From positions 141,743,608 through 141,807,607 of the forward strand of contig OX375872.1 in NCBI GenBank assembly GCA_947359465.1: a DNA stretch of 64,000 bases. Direction: 5' to 3'. The notes beneath the pieces are model-generated. The model was not told where the DNA came from, searched no databases, and was given only the letters and a program-made list of their open reading frames with translations. Every line of letters begins with the position of its first letter. Within the stretch, counting starts at the first letter, position 1. This DNA is from Metellina segmentata. Its lineage: Eukaryota; Arthropoda; Arachnida; Araneae; Tetragnathidae. The translations under genes and the position numbers were made by a program. Shown one piece after another: positions 44,031 through 55,508 of the stretch.

Positions 44031-45090
44031 TGGCTGATATTATGATCTTAAAACATTACTATTTGGTGTCTGAAAAACAAAAATTAATTATAAATAACGT
44101 AACATTTTACTTCGGGTTGAGTTAAATTCAGTTGAATAAATACATGAGAACAAGTATTTATTCCAGTTTAATTTCACGTTTGAATATTCATTTATAACTG
44201 GTATCTAGACTAGTATTCAGAATTGAAATATAGGATTCAGACGCGGTAAGCAGATATTAAAGTAGAGATATGACTGATTGATTTCATGTAACCAACACAG
44301 TATTGTTCTTGATGCAAAAGAAGAGTCGCTTGTATATTCGAGAAACTCCCGAAAGCTCAATATCCTTTGAAATTACATTTCTATTTCAATCAATTCAGCT
44401 GAAAGAACAGCATTGAATTCGTGATGAAAGCCTTTTATTAGTCTTCACATTTTCCTGTAGGAATATACGACGCTACATCAATCTGCTGCATTCTTTCACA
44501 ATAACATCGTTCATTCAAGTTCCATTATTTCTGAGGAATGCTCGGATATTATTTGTAGTCAAAGCAAAGAGCAATACAAACTGTAGGTGCCCTGGAAAAG
44601 GACTATAATTAAAAACTCAATGTCCCATCTATTGTCCCCTTTATACGCTACCAATTACACGAAACAATTATATTCATACCAATCGGAATCATACTATGTT
44701 AATATTAAGTCTAATCATTATATTTGCAAGAGTACTTAATTCAAACTGATACAAATAATTTTGTATCGGTTTATATATATTTAGTGTTTCTCAATACATA
44801 TTTACAAACTGAAATCTTGTATCTCACCTATATACTACTAATAATCACTGTTGAGCGTCATCAATCAATGCTTTCCGAATGATTGAATAACTAACAAAAA
44901 TTTCAATCATGACTGAAGCTTATCATGATTAGAAAATTAGTCATGATCATAGCAAAATGAATTAATAATTAATCACCTTTGTATTAGTTTTAGTCATAAA
45001 TCACCAAATGTCTCTTAATACATATCTATAAATTGAAGTATTGTAGATCACAACCCGTGCTGAGCGTGATCACTCAACGTTTTCCAAAGG
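44031..45090. repeat. AT-rich intron ending in a two-copy degenerate repeat
   Basis: 44031-44700 shows nothing recognisable. From 44720, CTCAATACATATTTACAAAC..TTGTAGATC..TGTTGAGCGTCATCAATCAA and its variant at 44995-45080 (CTTAATACATATCTATAAAT, TGCTGAGCGTGATCACTCAA) form a pair. Confidence 0.55.
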
Positions 45091-45355
45091 ATTCATTAGT
45101 TAACTACTCTAACAGGTCTGACTCCAAATGAACTCTATCCGCTGACTTGAATGACTTTTATAATGGATACCTATCTGAAATTCTACCAGTTTGTTTTCGA
45201 AAGTTAATTTGACGGCATAAGATGAGATTGCCAAAAAATAGTAAACTTAGAAAGTAATCTTGTAATTAGTTTAGAAGTCCAAGGAGATTAAACAAGTCTA
45301 TACATCTTGCACATTTCATTTTACTTGCACAATCTTCTGATTTATTCGATCATGT

Positions 45356-45531
45356 GGGTTGGTGTGGAAGTTTGGAGAGTGGGGTGCAAGCTCAGGTGTT
45401 GCTCGTCATCTGACCGTGGTTCAAAATTACGAGGTGTTGTCCTATGATCTTTCCCTTAAGGGATTGATCCCGGACCGTCGTCAATAGCCTGTTGTGTTGC
45501 TCTAGTACGACGTTAATTAAAAATTACCAAT
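45356..45531 (+). mobile_element. 5'-truncated SINE in one tandem unit
   Basis: TGGGTTGGTGTGGAAGTTTG, GAGAGTGGGGTGCAAGCTCA, CATCTGACCGTGGTTC, CCCTTAAGGGATTGATCCCG, CAATAGCCTGTTGTGTTGCT and TACGACGTTAATTAAAAATT, the SINE core and tail in full order. It is absent from the other tandem units, so it inserted after the array formed. Confidence 0.85.
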
Positions 45532-45942
45532 TTCCAATCATTCGAGCATGTAAAACGAATCGAGTTTAAATAAACAGTGTCATTTCTAACATAGCGTGTA
45601 TTTGTCAATGTGCCCCAAAGAACTCATACATTAATCAAATACTGTACCCTAAAAAGAGTTGGTCTCTCTTGAAATAAACCTGCTATCACGCTGACATAAA
45701 TAGCGTTTACCATGGATATCTCGTCACAATCCTGTTGGTTTGTTTGAATATTTCGCGTCGGTATTTTTCCCAGACCCTCGCCATTAGCACGTTGTGTTGC
45801 TCCAGTGCGACGTTAATTGAAATATCTACTCTATTCCCGGTGTGTTTTTCTCAAGTTATTTGACTGAATTCCAAAAAACTACTAAGTAATACAGTCTTTT
45901 AATTTTAATTAGCTTAGAAGTCTAAGGAAATTAATCAAGTCT

Positions 45943-46413
45943 ATGTATCTTGCAGAGCCGCGGTAGCTCAGTCAGTAGAGCGTCGGGCTCGCATCAGAAG
46001 GGTTGTGGGTTCTGTCCTCAGCGGAGCCTGCAATTCTGATGATTGTGAGATCGGCGCTTCGACCTGGCTAAAGACCGTCGTGTTCACTAATGGTGACTGG
46101 GGCACGTTAAATAGGTCGTGGTCACAAAGTCCCCCATGTTCCCATACCAAATCAATACCTCTGGGGGTATCTGATCAGAGGGTTATCGGCCTCTGATTGG
46201 TATCTAAATTACGATATGTGTGAGTGAATGGATGTATGAAAGGGACCTTCCTGTAAAACGGATGTGTCATGTATGCCGAGCAAAGTCGGACTTCCTCCCA
46301 ATGGGGCTCAATAACATGGAAGGCGCACCCCCTCGCCTCTTGCCGTCTTCGACGGGCCTGGCACTCCTCTGGTCTGCCAGTGTAGGCATTAGAAACAACA
46401 ACATGTATCTTGC
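45943..46413 (+). mobile_element. Second SINE family, full length, 449 bp, 11-bp target duplication
   Basis: Flanked by ATGTATCTTGC at 45943-45953 and 46403-46413. Head AGAGCCGCGGTAGCTCAGTC, AGTAGAGCG and GGGTTGTGGGTTCTGTCC is a tRNA-like box A/box B pair. The body is unlike the other SINE family (GACTGGGGCACGTTAAAT, CCTCTGGGGGTATCTGATCA, GGTATCTAAATTACG) and the end reads ..AGAAACAACAAC. The ORFs at 46005 and 46220 are SINE text. Confidence 0.88.
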
Positions 46414-47510
46414 GCGTTTCATTTTACTTGCACATTCTTTCACGCATGATCCATTCCAGCATGTAAGGCGATTCGAGTTTAAACATACAGTGAACGGTCT
46501 TGTACTCCTATGGTCTATTCATCAATGGGTACCAAAGAATTCATTCACTAATGTAATTTCAGTAGCCTAGTAGGATGGTCTCAGAAATGACCTCGTTATC
46601 GGCTGATATGAATAGTGTTTATCATGGAAACTTCACTGCAATCCTGTCGGTTTGTTAGAATCTTGATTTCCAACCATCGCCAACATCCCGTTGGGCTGCT
46701 CTAGAGGTAGCAGTGCAATACAATTAGTAGGTAATGCAATTACCTACTAAATACCATCCTGCCGGTTTGGTTTGTTTTTCTCAAGTTATATGACGGTATA
46801 AGGTAAGATTATCGAAAATTACTAAATTTAAATAGTTTTTTAATTAGCTTAAAAGTTTAAGGATTAAGCAAGTCGATATATATCTCGAACATTTCATTTC
46901 ACTTGCACATTCCTTCACAATGATCCATTCTAGCGCATGAAGCTATTCAAGTTTAAATATTCATTGAACAGTCTTGCACGCCTATTGTCTCTTCGTCAAT
47001 GGGTACCAAAGGACTCTTTCACTAATAAAATTCCTGTAGCCTAGTAGAGCTGCCTTGAAATTACCTGGTAATCGGCTGACATGAATAGTTTTTATTATTG
47101 ATATTTCGTGCAATCCTGTCGGTTTTTAAGGGTATTTCTTTAGAGATTGATTCCAACCATCGCCAACAGCCTGTTGTGTTGCTTAAATGCGACGGTAATC
47201 CGATTACCTACCAAATTACCATCCTGTCGGTTATTTGACGAAGTAGACTAAGATTGTCGAAAATTACTAAATTTGAATAGTCTTTTATTTGCTTAAAAGT
47301 CTAAGGATTAAGCAAGTATAAATATCTCGGGAGCTTCACTATACTTGCACATTCCTTCACAATGATCCATTCTAGCGCGTAAAGCTATTCGAGTTTAAAT
47401 ATACAGTGAACAGTCTTGTACGCCTATTGTACATTCGTCAATGGCTACCAAAGGACTCGTTCACTAATGAAATTCCCTTGCCCAAGTAGGGCTGTCTCGA
47501 AATAAACTCT

Positions 47511-48470
47511 CTAAGCGCTCGCAGGAGTTGGTCGCCCGTGTAATTATGCTGATCAGTCGCACCGACTACATTCTGATTGACAACTTAATGGACTCTTGGT
47601 GGGAGGAAGTCTAAATTGTACCTCTGCCTGTCCTTACGTGTAATCATGCTGTGTGAATTAAGAGAGAGAGGTCCTACCATTCTTCCCTTCTCTTGCAGGT
47701 TCTGAAAGTAGGAGGCTTGAGAAGGCACTGATGAATTCATCGATCTAAGTTCGTTTGGTCTCCGAAGTTGTGCTCTTTGAATGTTGGACGCTTCGGAGTG
47801 AAAGAGAGATAGTGGACAGTGACTTAATATGCGATATACTTAAAAAAATTGCGTTGGTGACTGTCTAATGAAAAATTTAGCAAACACCTTTTTGATTTTA
47901 AACGCTGCCACTAAAGCTGTTATGAAATATTGATGGATTTTTCGGGAAAATTCTATTTTATAAATCTTTTTGAATCAACTGTTTTGGGTTGCCCAAGGTT
48001 GTCCAATATGAGACACCAAGCTTTTTTAATATGATTTGTGCATTCACTATGACAAAGAAATACATGCGTGCTAAAAAAAATCTATTTAATATAAAACTTA
48101 TTATATATGTACTAAAACTTTTCAACTATCTTAACAACTTACCTTATACACATCTATAGACCAGTCAAACAAAGAAGTCTTCCAAACTCTTAAAAGCGAT
48201 GTGCATATATAGATTGTTACTAAAGTATGGGTCTGCTTGCAATGGGGAAGGTTATATTTGAAATGACAATACAGTCTCCCTTGCTAATAGTTCTCGACAC
48301 TTTCAGTAGATGACAACAACATACGGGAAAGATTTAGAAGTATCTCATATTAGGCACTTTCCCTAGGGTTCTGGAAACTAGCAATGAATACCCGTAACAA
48401 CCGGTTTTGAAGACCTTTTGGGATTACTTTTCTCTAAGCGTTGTTAACGGTTATGATATATTGTATTATT
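47511..48470. other. Unassigned, part of it GC-richer
   Basis: 47511-47830 has more balanced composition than its surroundings and a plausible acceptor TTCCCTTCTCTTGCAG on the plus strand at 47684-47699, but I could not define an exon. 47850-48470 is AT-rich and featureless. Confidence 0.35.
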
Positions 48471-48958
48471 TTAGGACATTTGAGACCACTAGATTTAATG
48501 TTCATCATCTCTAGTGTACATAACGGTATGTGGCTGGACCAAGTATCAAAATCTCAACCCTCCTATTCCTAATCCGTTGGCCGACCAACCGGTATAGTGG
48601 TTAAGGTGTTAGCCTCTATATCGGAAGGTTCCTGGTTCGACTCCGGGACCGGGCATGGATGCTTGTAGCGTATGGTGTAAGCGGCTGGTGCACCTTAAAT
48701 CTGTCGTAAACCGAAAGTCCTCACGTTGGGTTGGTGTGGAAGTTTGGAGAGTGGGGTGCCAGCTCAGGTGTTGCTTCGTCATCTGACCGTGGCTCAAAAT
48801 TACGAGGTGTTATCCTCGGATCTTTCCCTTAAGGAATTGATCCCGGACCGTCGTCAATAGCACGTTGTGTTGCTCTAGTACGACGTTAAATAAAATTACC
48901 AAAATTACCTAATCCGTTGCTCTTCCAAATGGGCTAATTGGAATTTGTTATGTATATT
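48471..48958 (-). mobile_element. Older SINE (minus) interrupted by a younger SINE
   Basis: TAGGACATTTGAGACCACTA, CTCAACCCTCCTATTCCTAA and, after the younger insert, CCGTTGCTCTTCCAAATGGG are the head half of the SINE family in reverse. The break coincides with the target duplication of the SINE at 48580-48907. Confidence 0.7.
48568..48919 (+). mobile_element. SINE, full length, 328 bp, 12-bp target duplication
   Basis: Flanked by CCTAATCCGTTG at 48568-48579 and 48908-48919. Head GCCGACCAACCGGTATAGTG, GTTAAGGTGTTAGCC and GGTTCCTGGTTCGACTCCGG resembles a tRNA-Glu/Asp-type box A/box B region. Core and tail as in the other copies. The tail ends TAAAATTACCAAAATTA. A good reference copy for the family. 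Confidence 0.92.
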
Positions 48959-48984
48959 TTAATTCCACCATTTCGAAATGACAT

Positions 48985-49240
48985 GATAGGTAGGTATTTT
49001 ATTAACGTCGCACTGAAACAAAAAAGTGGGCTATTGGCGACGTTGTGAAATCCAACCCCGAAGTGAAAGATTCAAAGACAAACCCACGTAAATTTGAACC
49101 ACTGTCAGATGACGAGGTCACACTTGAGCTGGCACCCCATTTTCCAAACTTCCACATGAGGACATTTGAGGCTCCGACAGATTTAGCTTGCACCAGCCTT
49201 CTTTGTACATGATGGTATTTGGTTGGATTCGAACTCTATG
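48985..49240 (-). mobile_element. SINE, minus orientation, (TACC)n tail
   Basis: GATAGGTAGGTATTTTATTA, ACGTCGCACTGAAAC, GGGCTATTGGCGACG, GAGCTGGCACCCCATTTTCC and GAGGACATTTGAGGC in reverse order of the family. The head fades after 49235. Confidence 0.8.
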
Positions 49241-49354
49241 AAAATTTTTCCACTGTATAAAAATTCCTCTTATACTTGAAAATACGAAAAGCAACTCAAG
49301 CTCGATGAAAAAGTGTGTAGACTGTGTCGTAGTACTGTCACAGTGTTTTACGTG

Positions 49355-49672
49355 ACAGGTAGGTATTTACTTTAACGCCGAACTGGAGCAACAAAACGGG
49401 CTATTGATGACGGTCCCAGATCAAACCCGATGAGATCCGATTACAACACCACGAAATTTTGAACCACGGTCAGATGACGAGGTCACATTGAGCTGACACC
49501 TCATTCTCCAAACTTCCACACCAAGCCAACAAGAGAATACTTGAGGCCACGACAGATTTAACGTTCACCAGTCCCCTTTGTACACGACGGTCGTTGGTTG
49601 GATTCGAACTCTCAACCCTTCGGTTGCTGGATTGTTATTTTTCCCACCAGGATACTGTGGTTCCTCGAAATG
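49355..49672 (-). mobile_element. SINE, minus orientation, near full length
   Basis: CAGGTAGGTATTTACTTTAA, CGCCGAACTGGAGCAACAAA, ACGGGCTATTGATGACGG, core phrases, CACACCAAGCCAAC and a head (GGTTGGATTCGAACTCTCAA, CCCTTCGGTTGCTGGATTG) in reverse. Same head type as at 21180 and 62560. Confidence 0.85.
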
Positions 49673-50290
49673 ACAAGAAAAAGTAAGCAGAAATCGTTAA
49701 AGTGGGCTCCAATTACACATTCGTGAGATTTGCAATTAATCCCTCCTACAACTGCCAACATCAAACGATTCGCTCAAGGAATTAATCCTTAATTCACTTA
49801 CCCGTTATGAACGCCAAAAGCTTTTAAATCAATGCAGTCGAAAAAACAAGAACACAAGCAGTCAGTACTCGTTAGAGTTCTGAACCTCGCAGCCGCGATG
49901 TATGAGACATCGTCATACCTCCTCCGTTTCCGCAAAAGGACAACGCATATTATCTAAATTCCTCAAGGCAGCTTACCAGAATCACTTGCTTGCTGGTATA
50001 TTTCTAATTTAATATCCCGCCTCCGTCTTGAGATCTTATAGAAGACGTCCTATTAAAGGGTTCTTCAAATTGAATTAGCGTACTCGTGTGCCAGGAAACT
50101 TGAGCTCCGTCTTTAATCATGCGGATAAGATGTCTTTAGTTTGAGTTTTGAATAATGCAGTTTTATTAATTAGAAAGTAGGAAATAAGATGAAAAACTGC
50201 GAGGCTTCTCTCGGAGGGAATCGGCACTTAGTTTCATTTCAAATAAGCTTTGTTGAATAAGCGAGTCTTGGTTAGATGTTGAATTGTATT
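49673..50290. other. Unassigned; GC-richer, possible upstream exon
   Basis: On the minus strand a CpG-containing stretch (49860-49930) leads to a good donor GTAAGTG (complement of 49795-49801). The frame before it is open for about 50 codons but has no Met in frame and does not end in the phase 0 needed to join exon 40155-40218. It could be an untranslated exon. Not supported enough to annotate. Confidence 0.25.
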
Positions 50291-50295
50291 TAACT

Positions 50296-50378
50296 CCCTC
50301 CCGGTGGTTAGCCCGTTGTGTTGTTCTAGTATAACGTTAATTAAAAAAATACCAATTACTAATTACCCTCCCGGTGGT
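50296..50378 (+). mobile_element. Very short 5'-truncated SINE, 57 bp, 13-bp target duplication
   Basis: CCCTCCCGGTGGT at 50296-50308 and 50366-50378 encloses TAGCCCGTTGTGTTGTTCTA, GTATAACGTTAATT and ATACCAATTACTAATTA. Only the SINE 3' end is present, as from premature stop of target-primed reverse transcription. Confidence 0.92.
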
Positions 50379-50384
50379 CACGCC

Positions 50385-50668
50385 GTCCAACCGGTATAGT
50401 GGTCAAGGTGTTAGCCTCTAGATCGGAAGGTTCCTGGTTCGAATCCGAGTTCGGATGTTTTAAGCGTATGGTCTAGAGGCGGCTGGTGTGGAAGTTTGGA
50501 GAGAGTACGGTGACAGCTCAGGTGTTGCTTCGTCATCTGACAGTGGTTTAAAATTACGGGGTGTTGTCCTTTCGGGATCTTTCCCTTAAGGGATTGATCC
50601 CAGACAGTCGTCAATAGCCCGTTGTGTTACTCTAGTACGACGTTAACTAAAAAATTACCACAATTACC
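50385..50668 (+). mobile_element. SINE with tRNA-like head, plus orientation, internal deletion
   Basis: CGTCCAACCGGTATAGTGGT, AGGTGTTAGCCTCTAGATCG and GGTTCCTGGTTCGAATCCGA form the head. About 45 bp between head and core are missing relative to the 48580 copy. The core and tail are complete, ending TACCACAATTACCAATTA. Confidence 0.88.
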
Positions 50669-50682
50669 AATTACTCTGCGGT

Positions 50683-50775
50683 AACGAGGTGTTTCGTTAT
50701 TAGCAAAACTGAGCAGGTCTTGATATCTCGTTATTTGAAAAAATAGACCAAATTTCGATGTCGTCATCATAAAAG
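50683..50775. repeat. Dyad repeat copy
   Basis: TAACGAGGTGTTTCGTTATT, GCAAAACTGAGCAGG and CTTGATATCTCGTTATT match the CGAGATATCTCG family in inverted sense. Confidence 0.6.
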
Positions 50776-50799
50776 ATATATACTGAGCTACTGATCTCA

Positions 50800-51750
50800 T
50801 TGACGAAACAAAGCATGTGGTTTTGTTCAGTTACCTTACAAGAATATACAACTCTACCTATAGAAGAACTAAGAATTTCTCCATGCGCAATGAAATGCGT
50901 AGTGTTGTATACAGACCCCCAAATGCGTAGGATTATATACTAGTATAATGTAGATTATTAACTGGATCTGATATCAATCTAATGTAGATCACAATTGATA
51001 TAATAAGACTATTTTAGAGAGGGAACGACAGCTGTCTAGAAAAAACGAAGAATTTCTTTCTCAATGAATAATGAAATGCGTTGTGTGTGAGAGTGTATAT
51101 AGATCCCGACACTAATCAAATAAAGCGTACACAAATGATGATATATTTAACCACTTTTAGAAAGAACGATAAACTTAACAGAAGAACCTAAAACTTTTTC
51201 TAGAAGAGAGTACCTTAAAATTTCTCTACAAGTACCTCAGAAACAGATGCTTATGGTTGCATACAGACTCAGTCAGCAATCTAGTGAAGTGTACGCGATT
51301 GGTTCGCAATAATTCGAGGTAACGGCAAACTCCTTCTCAGAAAAATATAAGAATTTATCTAAGAACTAATTATTTAATTCATCTAGAAGAACCTAAGAAA
51401 TAAATGCGTAGCAAACATACAGACCCAGTCACTAATCTTCTGAAGTTACACAAATGATTCAGCCTATTTTATAGGAAACGACAGACTCCTCCAAATAACC
51501 TAAGAATTTCTCTGGAAGAACCTAATAATCAAATGCGTAGGCTACATACAGACGCAGTCACCAATCTTGTACTTGTACCAATCTTGTACTTAAAGTGTAC
51601 ACAAATTATTCAGCTATTTTTAGATGGAAGGAAAAACCTTTCATCGTAGAACCTAAGAAATTATCTGGAAGAACCTAAGAATCAAATCGTAGGCTGCACA
51701 CAGACACAGCAGCTAATCGAATGAATTGTACATAGATGGTTACTAGATCA
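50800..51750. repeat. Degenerate tandem array, about 120 bp, 6-7 units
   Basis: AGAACCTAAGAATTTCTC, GAAATGCGTAGGCTGCATAC, AGACCCAGTCACTAATC and GTACACAAATGATTCAGC recur from 50865 to 51750 with much divergence. Confidence 0.7.
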
Positions 51751-52335
51751 CATTGAGCCACTTTTAGAGAGATTAACAACTCTCCCTAAACATGAATGTA
51801 AGGCCTTCTCAATGCCCTATGAGATGCGTGGGCTGCATACATTTTTGCAGATTAACTTGCCCAATGTACCGCTCTCGGGAGAGCATTTTGGGTAATGCGT
51901 ATTTTCTCATACTTGATTTACGATAAAAGGGAAAAAACAACGTCCCAACTGAGTGCTCCCTTCTCCGAGAGTGGTGAAGGAAAAATACTTGTTTTATCAA
52001 GTGGCAATTGTCCATGTTTATTGCTGCAGCTTTAGAGGGCAAATAAGTAATCGTGCTCTTTCCCTCTTTTGATACGGTTGCGTCTTCTATAATTTTCCGG
52101 GGAAATGACTCGGGCGCTAGTTGGAGCTAGTCTATGGGGCATAAAGTTACTCGGGATCTGGAACGCTGTGCCCGGGTAAAAATGTTGAAGGGTTGCGTTT
52201 GCCCGTGATAAAACGCATGTCTCTTATTTCTTGTTCGCTGCATTGAGAAAGCCAATCTGAGCTTATTTTCAATACGTTCCTTCGTTTTTGAAATCTCGAA
52301 TGTTTTGTTTGTCCTACTTTGGACCATGCCCCATA
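51751..52335. other. Unassigned; no gene supported
   Basis: Minus frames at 51809-52042 and 52127-52389 show no motif. The second runs into the adjoining tandem array. Confidence 0.4.
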
Positions 52336-53680
52336 AATACCGAATAACCTAGCAACCGTTTTTGAAAAATAATGTTTAGAAACGGTCAAACGCAGTTCTC
52401 TTAGAAAAGAGTTTTGAAAGGAAGCTAGAGATAGTAATTTTATATCAACATCTATAACTCATATCTCTGTCCTATTTTGAAACTTGCCCAATAAATCCCG
52501 AATAACCTAGCAACCGTTTTTGAAAAATAAAGTTTAGAAACGGTAAAACGCAGTTCTCTTAGAAAAGAGTTTTGAAAGGAAGCTAGAGATAGTAATTTTA
52601 TATCAACATCTATAACTCATATCTCTGTCCTACTTTGAAACTTGCCCAATAAAACCCGAATAACCAAGCAACATTTTTTGAAAAATAAAATAGAAACGTT
52701 AAAACGCAGTTCTTTTAGAAAAGAGTTTTGAAAGAAAGCTAGAGACGATAATTTTATATCAACATCTATAACTCATATCTCTGTCCTACTTTGGAACTTG
52801 CCCAATAAAACCCGAACAACCAAGCAACGTTTTTTGAAAAATAAAATAGAAACGTTAAAACGCAGTTCTTTTAGAAAAGAGGTTTGAAAGAAAGCTAGAG
52901 GTGGCCAGTTAACGTTAATAATAAACAGAAGCACGTATTTTCAAAATTTACTATAACATAAAATTTGAAACGCAGCTGTGAGAAAATTAAAAGAAGATTT
53001 TAAAATAAGCTAGAAATGCAGATTCATGTTGAAATTGTTTAATAAACAGATATACACGTTTTCAATACATTTCTCACACCGTTTTCGAAAAATAAAACAG
53101 AAGTTTATAAATAGTTCTTAGAAAAGGTGTTTGAAAAAGTGACCTAGAAACCTAATTTTATGACACCATCATTTAATGAACACATGGTTTAAATAAATGA
53201 TAGCTACGTTTAAAAAAATAAAACATAAGTAAATACATAGTTCTTGTAGAAGGTGTTTAAATATAATCTAGGGATGCAGTTTTATGTCGCTTTCCATTAA
53301 TTAACAGATACATATGCTGTTAATACGTATTCACTCCGTTAGTGAAAAATAAAACAGAAAAGTCAAATCATGATTCTTAGAAAAGGTCTATGAAAAAATT
53401 AAGACATAGACATAATTTTAAGTCACTATCATTTAATAAACAAATGCACTTGCTTTAAACACGCATGCTCTCCGTTTTTGAAAAATGAAACAGAAAAGTT
53501 GAACCATTTCATTAAAATTTGGGTTGAATCATCATGATTCTTAGAAAAGGTCTATGAAAAAATTAAGACATAGACATAATTTTAAGTCACTATCATTTAA
53601 TAAACAAATGCACTTGCTTTAAACACGCATGCTCTCCGTTTTTAGAAAAATGAAACAGAAAAGTTGAACCATTTCATTAA
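52336..53680. repeat. 159-bp tandem array, 4 good units then degenerate units
   Basis: GAATAACCTAGCAACCG and variants at about 52343, 52502, 52659 and 52818 start near-identical units containing AACGCAGTTCTCTTAGAAAA, GAGTTTTGAAAGGAAGCTAG and CATCTATAACTCATATCTCT. From 52900 units decay. Two recent copies of CTTAGAAAAGGTCTATGAAA lie at 53370 and 53541. Confidence 0.88.
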
Positions 53681-53929
53681 AATTTGGGGGACAGTAGAAT
53701 TAGTTTATTAAAACATTTAAAAATAATTTTAACTATAAATATTGTAACCTGAAATGCAATGTAGAAGACAATAATTTTTTTCTTGGAATTTACATATATT
53801 TCCCTAACGTTCATAGCTAAAAAAATCGATATTACTTGTACATTGGTGAATGGCAACAAACGGTTATGAACAAAATAAAATAAACTGTTACAGGATTCAC
53901 TCGCTAATTTCCCGAACTCGGTGATGTAT

Positions 53930-54015
53930 CTTGCCGTAAGCAAAACTGACCAGATCTTGATGCACGAGATACCTTGTCATTAGAAGAAAACAGATAAGAT
54001 CGTGATCTCGTTATC
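53930..54015. repeat. Dyad repeat copy
   Basis: CAAAACTGACCAGATCTTGA, TGCACGAGATACC and GATCGTGATCTCGTTATC match the dispersed CGAGATATCTCG family. Confidence 0.6.
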
Positions 54016-55505
54016 ATAAAAAAAATCGGCACACTTTGAGCATTAAATAAAGTGTAAAACGTGATTAACGACACTGCCATCAATATACATAAGCCATAAA
54101 ACCAATGCGCATATGCTTTGTGGGAGTCTTTTTGCTTTTATTACACAGGTTGTAATTCCTAGAAATGAATCTAAAATGTTACGCATGTATTCTTTTACAG
54201 AAATAAAATACATTCTTTGTTAGAAATAGTCTAGTTAAAAACACCAAAGACTCCGCGCTGAAGTTTAAAAGAAACCGAAACCCGTAATTTGCAAACGCCT
54301 TCAAACAAAATCCTTTTTGACTTTGAAAAATGGGAATCGGCCTGTCGTCAGAGGTAAGATGAAAGAGCCCCCGTGAATTTGAGCTCCGCATCTCAAAAAA
54401 CAAAAGACTTAATGAAAGATAAATAACAACATTACTTTATCTTTCTAATAGTAGAAAAAAGAACAGATTACTTTTCAAAGCGTATTTCTTCCTTTGCTTC
54501 ACCTAATCCTAAAAGAACTGCCGTGGTAGTTGACAATGGAAAAAAAATCTTCCCTGGCTCATTTCTTTTATACTCTATTATGGAAACAGGAAAGTTTCTC
54601 AACTTCATAAGGCAGCTTGAGGTATAAGCAAAGATTGTTGGGATATTTTCTGTTCTTTTGAATAGAGATGCAATCATAGTAGTATTTGACATCGGGCGAA
54701 TAAAGTAGGAGTAGGGCAAGTCGAGGAAGATTTGAGTTGCATTTTTTTCTGAGACTTGTGTGGCTAGTGACTCGTACCAATAGGGTATTTTTCTCGAGAT
54801 CTTGGTGCTGATTCGGCTGCCTGTTTCCTTGCGAGCATGACAAAAAGGGCAAATTGCATGGCATAGATAAGATGAAAACTATATGAAGGATTCCGAAGAA
54901 AGCAGGGGAAACGTCTGAATAAAGATAAATAGGGGTTATAGTATAATCTGAAGGCATAAAACTACAACTGTGACAGTTAGCTTTCGACTTAATATACGTT
55001 GATAAGGTTTGGGTTTTCCACAATTTTTTATATTTGTTTTTATTGTGAAGCATTTTGATGATTTTAAAGTTGTTTTAATTCAAATCAATTTTTATTTGCG
55101 CTTTTTGTTTCAGTTTTATGTGTTCTGATTGAAAATTTTTTGAAAATCACACAGATACATATAATTAATACTGAAAACTACACATTGAGATAAAAATGTT
55201 ACATGGGGTTTTGTTTGGATTCTTAAATCGAAATGAACATCATTCGCCTAACAAAAGACGACGGTGGATCGTCAAACCAAGTTAAATAATAATTAATAAA
55301 AATTAATCTTCGTTCTGCACAAGATGACAGTAGGCAAAACCAATTAAAGAGGCAGAACAAATTAGACAATAACTAATAAAAATTTGCCTTCCCTAAGCAA
55401 AAAGTTGCCAAATATATTGCGACGGACCAAACTAAACAGTGACTAATAAAAATTAGCCTCGCGTAGCAAACAATGACCGTAGAGCAACAAACCAAAACAG
55501 TTTTT
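54016..55505. other. Unassigned; a 161-codon minus-strand open frame
   Basis: The frame 54568-55053 is the longest uninterrupted frame in the window and overlaps two others (54468-54719, 54179-54403). It contains no family motif, signal peptide or clear splice context that I recognise, and codons are AT-driven. I do not call it a gene. The sequence 55250-55500 has three degenerate repeats of AAACCAA..TAATAAAAATTAGCCT. Confidence 0.3.
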
Positions 55506-55508
55506 TAA

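Larger units (their letters stand above)
45091..47510. repeat. About 450-bp tandem units, four to five copies, most with an embedded SINE tail
   Basis: ACTTGCACATTCTTTCAC-like starts at 45307, 46411, 46882 and 47326. Each is followed by CGAGTTTAAATATACAGTGA, ACAGTCTTGTACGCCTATTG, CCAAAGGACTCGTTCACTAA, GGCTGACATGAATAG and AATCCTGTCGGTTTG. Then come a SINE tail (45770-45825, 46670-46745, 47150-47215), TTTGACG..AAGATTGTCGAAAA and TTAGCTTAAAAGTCTAAGGA. The partial first unit (45091-45306) lacks the SINE tail, and the last is truncated. Confidence 0.85.

Noticed and set aside
45960..46035. Possible tRNA gene (box A and box B)
   Set aside because: It is the head of a SINE with an 11-bp target duplication; the cloverleaf is imperfect and the body continues for 370 bp.
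48580..48650. Possible tRNA gene at GGTATAGTGG..GGTTCGACTCC
   Set aside because: Same reasoning: SINE head within a 12-bp target duplication, repeated at 50385 and inverted at 58440-59387.
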